Source: Comamonadaceae bacterium
Lineage (GTDB): Bacteria; Pseudomonadota; Gammaproteobacteria; Burkholderiales; Burkholderiaceae
Reading direction: 5' to 3'
Length of the DNA: 16,315 nucleotides
Assembly: GCA_947377705.1 (NCBI GenBank)
Contig: CANCGU010000035.1
Coordinates: 1-16,315 of the forward strand
The first letter of the stretch is position 1; every line of letters begins with the position of its first letter. Made by a program: the position numbers and the translations under genes. Shown one piece after another: positions 1 to 7,643 of this stretch. The notes under the pieces are model-generated. The model was not told where the DNA came from. It saw only the letters and a list, made by a program, of their open reading frames with translations, and ran no database searches.

Positions 1-216
1 CGCCAGCTTGGGTATCACGACAAACCCATTGGCTTGCTCAACACACAAGGCTATTACGACGGTTTGCTGCAATTCGCACAAAACAGTGTGCGCCAAGGAT
101 TTTTGAATGATTGGCAAATGGATTTGATTCGCAGCGGCACAGAGCCCACCCGCTTGCTGCAAGATCTGGTGCAAGCTGCAGGTTTTTCGCCTGAACCTAA
201 GCTGGCTGCTCTCTAA
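1..216 (+). CDS. LOG family (TIGR00730) nucleotide 5'-monophosphate phosphoribohydrolase, C-terminal fragment
   Basis: The reading frame is open from the first base and ends with TAA at 214-216, leaving 71 C-terminal residues; the start lies outside the window. The stretch LGYHDKPIGLLNTQGYYD followed by LLQFAQNSVRQGF matches the C-terminal part of LOG/YvdD-type Rossmann-fold proteins, where a conserved 'KPI-LLN-GYYD-L' segment follows the nucleotide-binding core. Members hydrolyse the N-glycosidic bond of (cytokinin-like) nucleoside monophosphates in the cytosol, releasing the base and ribose 5-phosphate. The diagnostic PGGxGTxxE motif would be upstream and cannot be checked, so the family call rests on the tail only. 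The exact substrate is unknown. The gene converges on glnB across a shared hairpin terminator. Confidence 0.75.
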   Translation, partial: RQLGYHDKPIGLLNTQGYYDGLLQFAQNSVRQGFLNDWQMDLIRSGTEPTRLLQDLVQAAGFSPEPKLAAL

Positions 217-236
217 ACACGCAAACACATGAAAAA

Positions 237-261
237 AGCCGCAGCCCTGAAGACTGCGGCT
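237..261. terminator. Bidirectional Rho-independent terminator between the LOG-family gene and glnB
   Basis: An 8-bp perfect stem AGCCGCAG (237-244) / CTGCGGCT (254-261) encloses a 9-nt loop. Read on the minus strand the stem is followed by a run of T (complement of GAAAAA at 231-236), a strong terminator for glnB. Read on the plus strand it is followed by the weaker CTTGCTTT, serving the LOG-family gene. Confidence 0.85.
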
Positions 262-296
262 CTTGCTTTAGAAAAAGCGGGATTTAGATTGCGAAA

Positions 297-671
<375 letters not shown>

Positions 672-677
<6 letters not shown>

Positions 678-2333
678 ACGAAACTTATTGGTAATAGGAT
701 AACGCCAATCTTTACCAAAACTGCGATGGGTCACACGAATCCCCACGGGAGATTGGCGGCGTTTGTATTCGTTGATGCGAATTAAGCGGGTGACCTTCTC
801 CACATCGGCACGCGCAAAACCTGCCGCGATGATGTCGTCTGAGCTTTGGTCGTTTTCCATGAAGCGCGAAACAATCTCATCCAAGACCTCATATGCGGGC
901 AAGCTATCTTGGTCCGTTTGGTCAGGGCGCAATTCGGCACTGGGCGGGCGCGTGATGATGCGCTCAGGGATTGGCTCTGCGCCTGTGCCGTATGGGTCAT
1001 GGGCATTACGCCAACGTGCCAGTTTGAACACCAAGGTCTTGGCCACGTCTTTGATGACCGCAAAACCACCGGCCATGTCGCCATACAGGGTGCAATAGCC
1101 CGTGGCCATTTCGCTCTTATTGCCCGTGGTCAGCACGATGGAACCAAACTTGTTGGACAAAGCCATCAGCAGCGTGCCGCGAATGCGGGCTTGGATGTTT
1201 TCTTCCGTGGTGTCGAGCTGGGTGCCTTCAAAGTCCGCTTTGAGCGAGCCCAAAAACGCCTCAAACTCCGGCACGATGGACACCTCGTCGTAGCGCACGC
1301 CCAATCGTTTGGCCATGTCACGCGCATCAACCCAGCTGATTTCTGCGGTGTAGGGCGATGGCATCATGACCGTGCGCACTTTGTCGGCGCCCAGGGCATC
1401 CACGGCGATGGCCAACACCAAGGCTGAATCAATGCCACCAGACAAGCCCAGCAAGACGCCAGGAAACCCATTTTTGCCAATGTAGTCACGCACGCCCAGC
1501 ACCAAGGCGTGCCACAAGTCGGCTTCTAACGAGCCGTCGTCAACCACCTTGGCCGTCAGGTGTACGCCCTGGTGGCGCGTGGCCTCAATGGCAAACGAGG
1601 CCGCTTCAAAACTAGGCGCACGGCCCGCCAAAGCGCCGTCGGCATTGAGTGCGAAAGAGCGGCCTTCAAACACCACCTCGTCTTGCCCCCCCACCAAATG
1701 CGCGTAGATCAAAGGCAAACCTGTGGCTTGCACGCGACCACGCATGGCCTGCTCGCGCTCGTCGCCTTTGCCCACATGAAATGGCGAGGCGTTAATCACC
1801 GCCAACAGTTCGGCGCCTGCCACTTTGGCGTCTAGCGCAGGCGCATCAAACCAAGCGTCTTCGCAAATCAGCAAGCCCACCTTCGTGCCGGCGACGTCAA
1901 ACACACAAGGCTTGTCGCCAGCCACGAAATAGCGGCGCTCATCAAACACTTGGTAATTGGGCAACTCGCGTTTGGCGTACGACGCCACCACTTGCCCCTC
2001 GCACAACACGCTCGCCATGTTGAAGCGCCGTTGCACGGACACCGAACGTGTACGCTCGTCACGGCCCGATGGGTGGCCCACCACCACATGCAAGCCCTTT
2101 AACCCGCTCAGAGCGGCGGACACCGTTTTCAGGGCATCATCACAGGCCTTGATGAATGAGGGGCGTAGAAACAAATCTTCAGCGGCATAGCCGCACAGCG
2201 ACAACTCAGGCGTCAGCACCAAACGGGCGCCGTCTTGATAAGCTGCTGTGGCGCAGTCGATGATTTTCTGGGCGTTACCCGCCATGTCGCCCACCACGAA
2301 ATTCAACTGAGCAACACAAATTTTGAGAGTCAT
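672..2333 (-). CDS. nadE: Glutamine-dependent NAD+ synthetase (two-domain NadE)
   Basis: Catalyses the last step of NAD+ synthesis: amidation of nicotinic acid adenine dinucleotide using ATP and ammonia released from glutamine. The protein (553 residues from this start) has an N-terminal nitrilase-type glutaminase domain with the triad Glu43 (LTPELSLCGY), Lys121 (YAKRELPNY) and Cys157 (LLICEDAWF). The C-terminal synthetase domain carries the ATP pyrophosphatase P-loop SGGIDS at about 298-303. Length is typical of bacterial two-domain NadE. I chose the ATG at 2331-2333, which gives MTLKICVAQLNFVVGD; a GTG at 2345 would add four residues and has only a weak GGA upstream, so the start is not settled. 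The gene leads a nadE-glnB pair and is divergent from the DUF482 gene with only about 44 bp between starts. Confidence 0.95.
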
Positions 2334-2377
2334 GGCAGCAGGCACATTGTCCGAAGTAAAACAGGTCTAAAAAGCAA

Positions 2378-3553
2378 ATGGATTATGTCATCCGCGTCCA
2401 CGCAAGCCCGCTAGAAATCCCAGCTCACGCATGGGGCACCTTACTCGCTCAGCAAGATGTACCCTCCCCCTTCATGCAGCACGCGTACTTAGCGGCCTTG
2501 CACAGCAGCGGCAGCGCCACCCCCGACACGGGCTGGACGCCTCAGTTTGTCACGCTTTGGCTGGACGACGACTTGGTTGCGGCCAGTGCGATGTACATCA
2601 AAGCCCACTCCTACGGCGAATACGTGTTTGACTGGGCATGGGCCAACGCCTATGCCGACCACGGGCTGCGTTATTTTCCAAAAGCCACTTGCGCCGTGCC
2701 CTTCACGCCCGTACCGGGCTCACGCTTGCTGGCCGTGGATGCCACCGCTCGCCAAGCCTTGCTCCAAGCCATGCTGGATGTAGCGCAGCAACACCAACTC
2801 TCATCCTTGCATTTACTCTTTACCAGCCCAGACGACCGTGCTGCATGCGATGCCCTCGGCCTCATGCAACGCCAAACCGTCCAATTCCATTGGCATAACG
2901 CCAACGTGCAAGGTGAACGCTTTGGCGGCTTCGACGCTTTCTTAGCCAGCCTGTCTCAAGAAAAACGTAAAAAAATCAAACAAGAACGCCGCCGCGTCGC
3001 GGACGCAGGTGTGATATTTCGTACCTCAGTGGGCACCGCCATCAGCAGCAAAGACTGGGATTTTTTCTACCAATGCTACGAACGTACCTACCTTGAACAC
3101 GGCAACGCACCCTACCTCAGTCGGGCTTTCTTTGAGCACATGCAGCAACACATGCCCGACAACTGGGTGCTCTTTGTGGCCGAGCGCGAAGGCGTTTCCA
3201 TCGCCAGCAGCTTGGTCGCGGTGCAAGGGCTAGGTACGCCAAACGCTGTCGCCTATGGCCGCTACTGGGGCGCGTTAGAACGCGTCGACTGCCTGCACTT
3301 CGAAGCCTGTTACTACCAGCCACTGAACTGGTGCATTGCCAACGGCATACACCGCTTTGAAGGCGGCGCCCAAGGCGAACACAAAATGGCCCGCGCCCTC
3401 ATGCCAGTGCCCACCTACAGCGCGCATTGGCTAGCCCACCCTGCCTTTGCCGATGCGGTGGAGCGGTTTTTAGAGCGGGAATCAGCAGGCGTCAACAACT
3501 ATCTGGACCATTTGGCAGAACGCAGCCCATTCAAGCGCGAAGAGCCACAGTAA
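2378..3553 (+). CDS. FemAB-like GNAT-fold acyltransferase (DUF482 / COG3146)
   Basis: A 391-residue cytosolic protein without signal peptide or membrane segments. It matches the FemAB_like/DUF482 family (COG3146). Visible family features include the N-terminal region ending in PSPFMQHAYLAALHSSG, the VFDWAWANAYADHG segment, the basic LSQEKRKKIKQERRRV stretch near residues 190-205, and the C-terminal block HFEACYYQPLNWCI followed by FEGGAQGEHKMARAL. The family has a double GNAT-like fold resembling FemA/B aminoacyltransferases, but its substrate is not established; a role in peptidoglycan or peptide modification is only a name-based guess. Length is usual for the family. No good Shine-Dalgarno is visible (AGG at 2363-2365 is 12 nt from the ATG). 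It appears to be a single-gene unit ending at the terminator at 3589-3604. Confidence 0.85.
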   Translation: MDYVIRVHASPLEIPAHAWGTLLAQQDVPSPFMQHAYLAALHSSGSATPDTGWTPQFVTLWLDDDLVAASAMYIKAHSYGEYVFDWAWANAYADHGLRYFPKATCAVPFTPVPGSRLLAVDATARQALLQAMLDVAQQHQLSSLHLLFTSPDDRAACDALGLMQRQTVQFHWHNANVQGERFGGFDAFLASLSQEKRKKIKQERRRVADAGVIFRTSVGTAISSKDWDFFYQCYERTYLEHGNAPYLSRAFFEHMQQHMPDNWVLFVAEREGVSIASSLVAVQGLGTPNAVAYGRYWGALERVDCLHFEACYYQPLNWCIANGIHRFEGGAQGEHKMARALMPVPTYSAHWLAHPAFADAVERFLERESAGVNNYLDHLAERSPFKREEPQ

Positions 3554-3588
3554 CTCTGCGCGCCAACAAAGAAAGCAGACACAAAAAA

Positions 3589-3604
3589 GCCCGCAAAAGC
3601 GGGC
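3589..3604. terminator. Bidirectional terminator between the DUF482 gene and ppa
   Basis: A 6-bp GC stem GCCCGC (3589-3594) / GCGGGC (3599-3604) with an AAAA tetraloop. On the minus strand it is followed by TTTTTTG (complement of 3582-3588), a good terminator for ppa. On the plus strand it is followed by CTTTCG, which is weaker. Confidence 0.85.
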
Positions 3605-3627
3605 CTTTCGATGGAGACAAGAAAGAA

Positions 3628-4155
3628 TTACTTCTTGTAGTTGGCCATGCCGTCCAAAATTTCTTTGTGGGCAGACTCAATGCCTTCCCAGCCTTTGACC
3701 TTGACCCACTTGCCTTTTTCGAGGTCTTTGTAGTGCTCAAAGAAGTGGGCGATTTGTTGCAATTGCAACTCATGGATATCAGCCAAAGACTTGATATTGC
3801 TGTAACGAGCCAAGATTTTCTCAGTAGGCACAGCCAACACTTTGCCGTCCACGCCGCCTTCGTCTTCCATCAACAAGATGCCCAAGGCACGGCAAGGTAC
3901 CACCACGCCGGGTGGCAATGGGAAAGGTGTCATCACCAAAACGTCCACAGGGTCGCCATCGCCCGCGATGGTCTGTGGCACATAACCGTAGTTGGTGGGG
4001 TAATGCATGGCCGTACCCATGAAACGGTCCACAAACAGAGCACCAGACTCTTTGTCGACTTCGTACTTCACTGGATCCGAGTTCATCGGGATTTCGATGA
4101 TCACGTTGAAGGCTTCAGGAACTTTGCTACCGGGGGTGACTTTATTCAGGGACAT
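3628..4155 (-). CDS. ppa: Inorganic pyrophosphatase (family I, soluble)
   Basis: Hydrolyses pyrophosphate to two phosphates in the cytosol, pulling biosynthetic reactions such as nucleic acid, aminoacyl-tRNA and NAD+ synthesis forward. The 175-residue length matches the bacterial hexameric family I enzyme. Active-site residues known from the E. coli enzyme are present, shifted by one: Glu21, Lys30, Glu32, Arg44, Tyr56, and the signature DGDPVDVLV containing Asp66, Asp68 and Asp71. The ATG at 4155 gives the expected N-terminus [14 protein letters not shown]; no clear Shine-Dalgarno is visible upstream. A TATAAC-like element lies very close to the ATG and I do not rely on it. The gene sits 94 nt downstream of the DUF3149 gene on the same strand. 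Confidence 0.97.
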   Translation of the reverse strand: MSLNKVTPGSKVPEAFNVIIEIPMNSDPVKYEVDKESGALFVDRFMGTAMHYPTNYGYVPQTIAGDGDPVDVLVMTPFPLPPGVVVPCRALGILLMEDEGGVDGKVLAVPTEKILARYSNIKSLADIHELQLQQIAHFFEHYKDLEKGKWVKVKGWEGIESAHKEILDGMANYKK

Positions 4156-4196
4156 GGTGTCTTGTTATAAAAGTTAAAAAAGAAACACAGAGGATT

Positions 4197-4222
4197 AGCC
4201 CCGATTTTACTTTCACGGGGCT
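4197..4222 (-). other. GC-rich hairpin between the DUF3149 gene and ppa
   Basis: Perfect 7-bp stem AGCCCCG (4197-4203) / CGGGGCT (4216-4222) with a 12-nt AT-rich loop. Neither strand has a following T run, so it is not a classic intrinsic terminator. It could be an mRNA-stabilising or processing hairpin at the 3' end of the DUF3149 transcript, or part of the ppa leader. Confidence 0.35.
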
Positions 4223-4249
4223 TGCGTCTTCGCGTTGCCTTTGAAACTC

Positions 4250-4393
4250 TTATTCGTGGGTACTTTTGCCGGTTTCGTCCATCAACCCTAGGAAAACGCG
4301 CAAAAAGTACACAGCCATGGCCAAGATAAAAACAATCACAGCCACGCTCATCAGACCGTAGTCGGTCGAAAAAAGGTCAATCCAAGCTTTCAT
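4250..4393 (-). CDS. Small single-pass membrane protein, DUF3149 family
   Basis: A 47-residue reading frame, ATG at 4391-4393 to TAA at 4250-4252, short enough to be missed by routine calling. A strong AGGAG ribosome-binding site (4401-4405) stands 7 nt upstream. The protein begins MKAWIDLFSTDYGLMSVAVI, continues with a hydrophobic helix to about residue 36, and ends in a short charged tail (LMDETGKSTHE). The 'W-DLFSTDYGLMS' start followed by one transmembrane helix is what I recall of DUF3149, a proteobacterial family without known function. It probably sits in the inner membrane. The gene is divergent from moaA, and an FNR-type box lies 59-72 nt upstream of its start, so oxygen-dependent expression is plausible. 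It could be an accessory subunit of a membrane complex, but nothing here shows which. Confidence 0.82.
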   Translation of the reverse strand: MKAWIDLFSTDYGLMSVAVIVFILAMAVYFLRVFLGLMDETGKSTHE

Positions 4394-4400
4394 GGGGTTA

Positions 4401-4405
4401 CTCCT
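4401..4405 (-). promoter_or_regulatory. Shine-Dalgarno AGGAG of the 47-residue DUF3149 gene
   Basis: Perfect AGGAG on the minus strand, 7 nt before the ATG. It is the best ribosome-binding site in the window and supports translation of this very short gene. Confidence 0.8.
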
Positions 4406-4451
4406 ATCAATTGCAATGCCCCGACTTTGCTCCGTCTCAAAGCTTGCCGCA

Positions 4452-4465
4452 CTGATCTACATCAA
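4452..4465. promoter_or_regulatory. FNR/ANR-type binding site in the moaA - DUF3149 divergent region
   Basis: CTGAT-CTAC-ATCAA matches the FNR/ANR consensus TTGAT-N4-ATCAA at nine of ten defined positions. The centre (4458.5) is about 65 nt from the DUF3149 ATG and about 44 nt from the moaA ATG. FNR activates moa transcription anaerobically in E. coli, which fits the location. For DUF3149 a class II position (-41.5) would place the start of transcription near 4417, leaving a sensible 20-25 nt leader with the AGGAG site. For moaA the same geometry (with a CAAAAT at 4490-4495 as -10) would give an almost leaderless mRNA, in keeping with the lack of a Shine-Dalgarno there. Which gene is controlled cannot be decided by reading. 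Confidence 0.65.
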
Positions 4466-4502
4466 GGCTTAGGGGATTCGTGGCTCAGGCAAAATCAAAG
4501 CT

Positions 4503-5678
4503 ATGTCTGAACGCGTTATTCCCTTGGTCGATCAACGGCTACTAGCTCTACCTGCCAAGCTACCGGCCCACCCCATTGCCGCCACAGGGCTATTGAGTGA
4601 CAGCTTAGGCCGCCCGCTGCACGACCTGCGCATCAGCGTGACCGACCGTTGCAACTTTCGTTGCAACTACTGCATGCCCAAAGAGGTGTTCAACAAAGAC
4701 TACGCTTACCTGCCCCACGGCGATTTGCTGAACTTTGAAGAAATCACCCGCCTCGCCAAAGTATTTGTGGCCCACGGCGTGCGCAAAATTCGACTCACGG
4801 GTGGCGAACCCTTGCTGCGCAAAAACCTAGAAATTTTGGTGGACCAGCTGGCCAACATCCCAACGCCTGACGGCACACCGCTGGACCTCACACTCACCAC
4901 CAACGGCTCGCTCTTGGCCCGCAAAGCCAAGTCGCTCAAAGACGCAGGCTTGAACCGCGTGACTGTGAGCTTGGATGGGTTGGACGATGCCGTGTTCCGC
5001 GCCATGAACGATGTGGACTTCCCCGTGGCCGATGTCCTTGAAGGCATTGCTGCCGCCAAAGACGCTGGCTTAGGGCTGGACGCAAACGGCCAATTGACTG
5101 GCCTCAAAGTCAACATGGTGGTCAAGCGCCGCACCAACGTCGACCAAATCTTGCCCATGGCCCGCCACTTCCGAGGCAGCGGTATTACCTTGCGCTTCAT
5201 CGAATACATGGACGTGGGTGCCACCAACGGCTGGTGCATGGACGATGTGCTGCCTTCTGCCGAAGTGATTCAACGCCTCCAACAAGAATTTCCGCTCGTG
5301 GCCTTAGACGCCAGCGCCCCTGGTGAAACCGCCCAGCGTTGGGGCTATGCCAACACGGCAGGTGCCTTCGACCCAAGTTTGGGCGAAGTGGGTGTCATCA
5401 GCAGCGTGACCCAAGCGTTTTGCCATGACTGCAACCGTGCCCGCCTGTCCACCGAAGGCAAGCTCTATCTCTGTTTGTTTGCCACGCAGGGCTACGACTT
5501 GCGCAGCCTCATGCGTGGCGGCCAAGCCAGCGACGCGGACATGGCCTCCGCCATTGGCCACATCTGGCAACGCCGCGATGACCGTTATTCAGAACTCCGC
5601 GCTTCTATGCCCGCCGACAGCGCGCCTGACGGTTCATCGGCGATGCGCCGCGTCGAGATGAGCTATATCGGCGGCTAA
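4503..5678 (+). CDS. moaA: GTP 3',8-cyclase MoaA (radical SAM)
   Basis: Catalyses the first step of molybdenum cofactor synthesis: radical-SAM conversion of GTP to 3',8-cyclo-7,8-dihydro-GTP, which MoaC then turns into cyclic pyranopterin monophosphate. The N-terminal radical SAM cluster CNFRCNYC has Cys50, Cys54 and Cys57. LTGGEPLLR (98-106) is the SAM-binding GGE motif. The C-terminal substrate-binding cluster has Cys307, Cys310 and Cys324 ([11 protein letters not shown] and LYLCLF). The protein ends in the functionally required Gly-Gly (SYIGG). At 391 residues it is longer than E. coli MoaA (329), with an N-terminal extension of roughly 26 residues and a small insertion near 189-201. The start [14 protein letters not shown] is, as far as I recall, conserved in Comamonadaceae. 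No Shine-Dalgarno is visible. It heads moaA-mobA-moeA, downstream of an FNR-type box. moaC, moaD and moaE are not in the window. Confidence 0.97.
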   Translation: MSERVIPLVDQRLLALPAKLPAHPIAATGLLSDSLGRPLHDLRISVTDRCNFRCNYCMPKEVFNKDYAYLPHGDLLNFEEITRLAKVFVAHGVRKIRLTGGEPLLRKNLEILVDQLANIPTPDGTPLDLTLTTNGSLLARKAKSLKDAGLNRVTVSLDGLDDAVFRAMNDVDFPVADVLEGIAAAKDAGLGLDANGQLTGLKVNMVVKRRTNVDQILPMARHFRGSGITLRFIEYMDVGATNGWCMDDVLPSAEVIQRLQQEFPLVALDASAPGETAQRWGYANTAGAFDPSLGEVGVISSVTQAFCHDCNRARLSTEGKLYLCLFATQGYDLRSLMRGGQASDADMASAIGHIWQRRDDRYSELRASMPADSAPDGSSAMRRVEMSYIGG

Positions 5679-5705
5679 GCAACCCGATACCCAACACACA
5701 CCGAC

Positions 5706-6344
5706 ATGACATATAGCATTGAACCCCAAGACATCACCGGCCTCATCTTGGCCGGCGGCCGCGGCAGCCGCATGGGTGGCGTGGACAAAGGCTTGCAAAA
5801 CTTCAACGGCATCCCCTTGGCCTTGCACACCCTCATGCGCCTGGGCCCTCAGGTGGAAAGCGTGATGGTCAACGCCAACCGCAACCTCTCGGCCTATGAG
5901 TCATTTGGTGCCTCCGTCTGGCCCGACGCCTCGGCCGACTTTGCAGGCCCCTTGTCGGGGTTTCTGGTGGGCTTAGAGCGCGCGGAAACACCCTATGTCC
6001 TCACCGTGCCCTGCGATACACCCCGCCTACCCTTGGACTTGGCCGAGCGCTTGGCCGCAGCCATGGTGCGCGAAAACGCTGACATTGCCATGGCGGCAGC
6101 CCCAGAAACCGATGACCACGGGCAAACCCAAATTCGCGCACAACCTGTGTTTTGCTTACTCAAAATTGAGTTGTCTGAAAGCTTGGTCAGGTTCACCCAC
6201 GCGGGTGGTCGCAAGATTGACGCATGGACGGCCCAACACAAAACCGTGGTGGTGCCATTTAACGCACCTGGTGACGACCCGCTGGCGTTTGCCAACGTCA
6301 ACACCTTAACCGAACTGCAAGCCCTGGAAAACGCTGCACCATGA
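5706..6344 (+). CDS. mobA: Molybdenum cofactor guanylyltransferase MobA
   Basis: Transfers GMP from GTP to Mo-molybdopterin, making the MGD form used by DMSO-reductase-family enzymes such as respiratory nitrate reductase and formate dehydrogenase. The 212-residue length fits the family. The nucleotide-binding signature [16 protein letters not shown] spans residues 15-30, and the metal-binding Asp104 lies in VPCDTPRLP. The start lies 27 nt after moaA with no recognisable Shine-Dalgarno, so translation may depend on moaA translation. The stop overlaps the moeA start as ATGA (6341-6344), indicating one operon with coupled translation. The presence of mobA implies that the host uses at least one bis-MGD enzyme. 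Confidence 0.94.
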   Translation: MTYSIEPQDITGLILAGGRGSRMGGVDKGLQNFNGIPLALHTLMRLGPQVESVMVNANRNLSAYESFGASVWPDASADFAGPLSGFLVGLERAETPYVLTVPCDTPRLPLDLAERLAAAMVRENADIAMAAAPETDDHGQTQIRAQPVFCLLKIELSESLVRFTHAGGRKIDAWTAQHKTVVVPFNAPGDDPLAFANVNTLTELQALENAAP

Positions 6345-7624
6345 AAAGCATTGACGACATCGCCGCCGCGCTGCAAGGCTACGACCCACACGCCTTGAGT
6401 GTGGAGCAAGTCAACGCGTTTTTGCACGAACTCGTGCAGCCCTTGTCTGCCCACGAATCGCAAGACGTTTATTTGTTTGACGCCCTCGGTCGCGTGCTGG
6501 CGCAAGACGTCATCTCCCCCATCAGCGTGCCCGCGCACACCAACTCGGCCATGGATGGCTTTGCGTTTGATGCCGCGCAGCTGCAAGCAGATCAACCGCT
6601 CACACTGCGCGTGGTGGGCACCGCACTGGCGGGCAAAGCGTGGCAAGGCAAAGTCAACGCGGGCGAATGTCTGAAGATCATGACCGGCGCCATCCTGCCC
6701 GACGGCCTAGACACCGTGGTCCCGCAAGAGTTCTGCCAAGTGGTCAGCACACACGATGTGAGCACCGTGACCATCCCGCCTAAGCTCTTGAAAGCCGGTG
6801 ACAACCGCCGCTTGGCGGGCGAAGACCTGATGCAAGGCCAGCCTGCGTTAAAAGCAGGCCAACACCTCACACCTGCCGCATTGGGCTTGGTCGCCAGCCT
6901 AGGCCTGCCGGATGTACGTGTACACCGCCGTTTGCGTGTGGCTTATTTCTCCACCGGCGACGAAGTGCTGAGCCTGGGCGAAGCGCCACGCGAAGGTGCT
7001 GTGTATGACAGCAACCGATACACCGTGTTTGGCCTGCTCACACGCTTGGGCTGTGAAGTCATCGACATGGGCGTGGTACGTGACGACCCTGCACACTTAG
7101 AAGCTGCGTTTGCCAAAGCGGCCCTTGAGGCAGACGCCATCATCACCAGCGGTGGCGTGAGCGTGGGTGAAGCCGACTTCACCAAAGCCATGATGAAAAA
7201 GCTCGGCGATGTGGCGTTTTGGAAAATCGCCATGCGCCCGGGCCGCCCCATGGCCGTGGGGCGCATTGGCAGGTCGGTGTTGTTTGGCTTGCCTGGCAAC
7301 CCAGTGGCTGTGATGGTGACCTTTCTTGCCTTTGTACGCCCCGCCCTCTTACGCATGATGGGCAGCAGCGCACAGTCTGCGCCGATGCTGCGCGCCAGGT
7401 GCCTAGAGCCGCTGCGCAAAAAAGCAGGCCGTACCGAATACCAACGAGGGGTTGTCAGCAGCGCGCCCGACGGCACATTACAAGTGCGCACCACCGGTAA
7501 CCAAGGCTCAGGCGTGCTGAGCTCCATGGTGCAAGGCAATGGTCTCATCGTGCTGCATCACACGCAAGGCAACGTCGCCGTGGGCGACGAGGTGGATGTG
7601 ATGATGTTTGACGGAGCCATCTAG
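6341..7624 (+). CDS. moeA: Molybdopterin molybdotransferase MoeA
   Basis: Inserts molybdate into adenylylated molybdopterin, the step that produces active Mo-MPT before MobA adds GMP. The 427-residue length fits. Visible landmarks are the N-terminal segment with [10 protein letters not shown] near residue 67, the MoCF-binding domain with [12 protein letters not shown] and [14 protein letters not shown], and [11 protein letters not shown] before the C-terminal domain IV. The start ATG overlaps the mobA stop by four bases. The stop codon sits in a small hairpin before the convergent efflux gene, only 19 bp away. Paralogues of MoeA are common in this group, so this copy could be one of two. Confidence 0.95.
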   Translation: MKSIDDIAAALQGYDPHALSVEQVNAFLHELVQPLSAHESQDVYLFDALGRVLAQDVISPISVPAHTNSAMDGFAFDAAQLQADQPLTLRVVGTALAGKAWQGKVNAGECLKIMTGAILPDGLDTVVPQEFCQVVSTHDVSTVTIPPKLLKAGDNRRLAGEDLMQGQPALKAGQHLTPAALGLVASLGLPDVRVHRRLRVAYFSTGDEVLSLGEAPREGAVYDSNRYTVFGLLTRLGCEVIDMGVVRDDPAHLEAAFAKAALEADAIITSGGVSVGEADFTKAMMKKLGDVAFWKIAMRPGRPMAVGRIGRSVLFGLPGNPVAVMVTFLAFVRPALLRMMGSSAQSAPMLRARCLEPLRKKAGRTEYQRGVVSSAPDGTLQVRTTGNQGSGVLSSMVQGNGLIVLHHTQGNVAVGDEVDVMMFDGAI

Positions 7625-7639
7625 GCCCCGTCTGCCTAG
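7621..7639. terminator. Possible weak bidirectional terminator between moeA and the RND pump gene
   Basis: Perfect 6-bp stem CTAGGC (7621-7626) / GCCTAG (7634-7639) with a 7-nt loop, containing the moeA TAG stop. It is the only structure in the 19-bp convergent gap. No T run follows on either strand, so intrinsic termination would be inefficient. Confidence 0.3.
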
Positions 7640-7643
7640 TGTC

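Noticed and set aside
846..1427. 193-residue plus-strand open frame antisense to nadE
   Set aside because: It lies entirely inside the NadE synthetase domain coding region; a high-GC shadow frame.
3427..4170. 247-residue plus-strand open frame across ppa
   Set aside because: It overlaps the DUF482 gene tail, the terminator and the whole of ppa in antisense. Both overlapped genes are well-supported families, and the translation has no recognisable motif, so it is a shadow of ppa.
5993..6646. 217-residue minus-strand open frame across mobA and moeA
   Set aside because: It spans the 3' end of mobA and the 5' end of moeA in antisense, with no family features.
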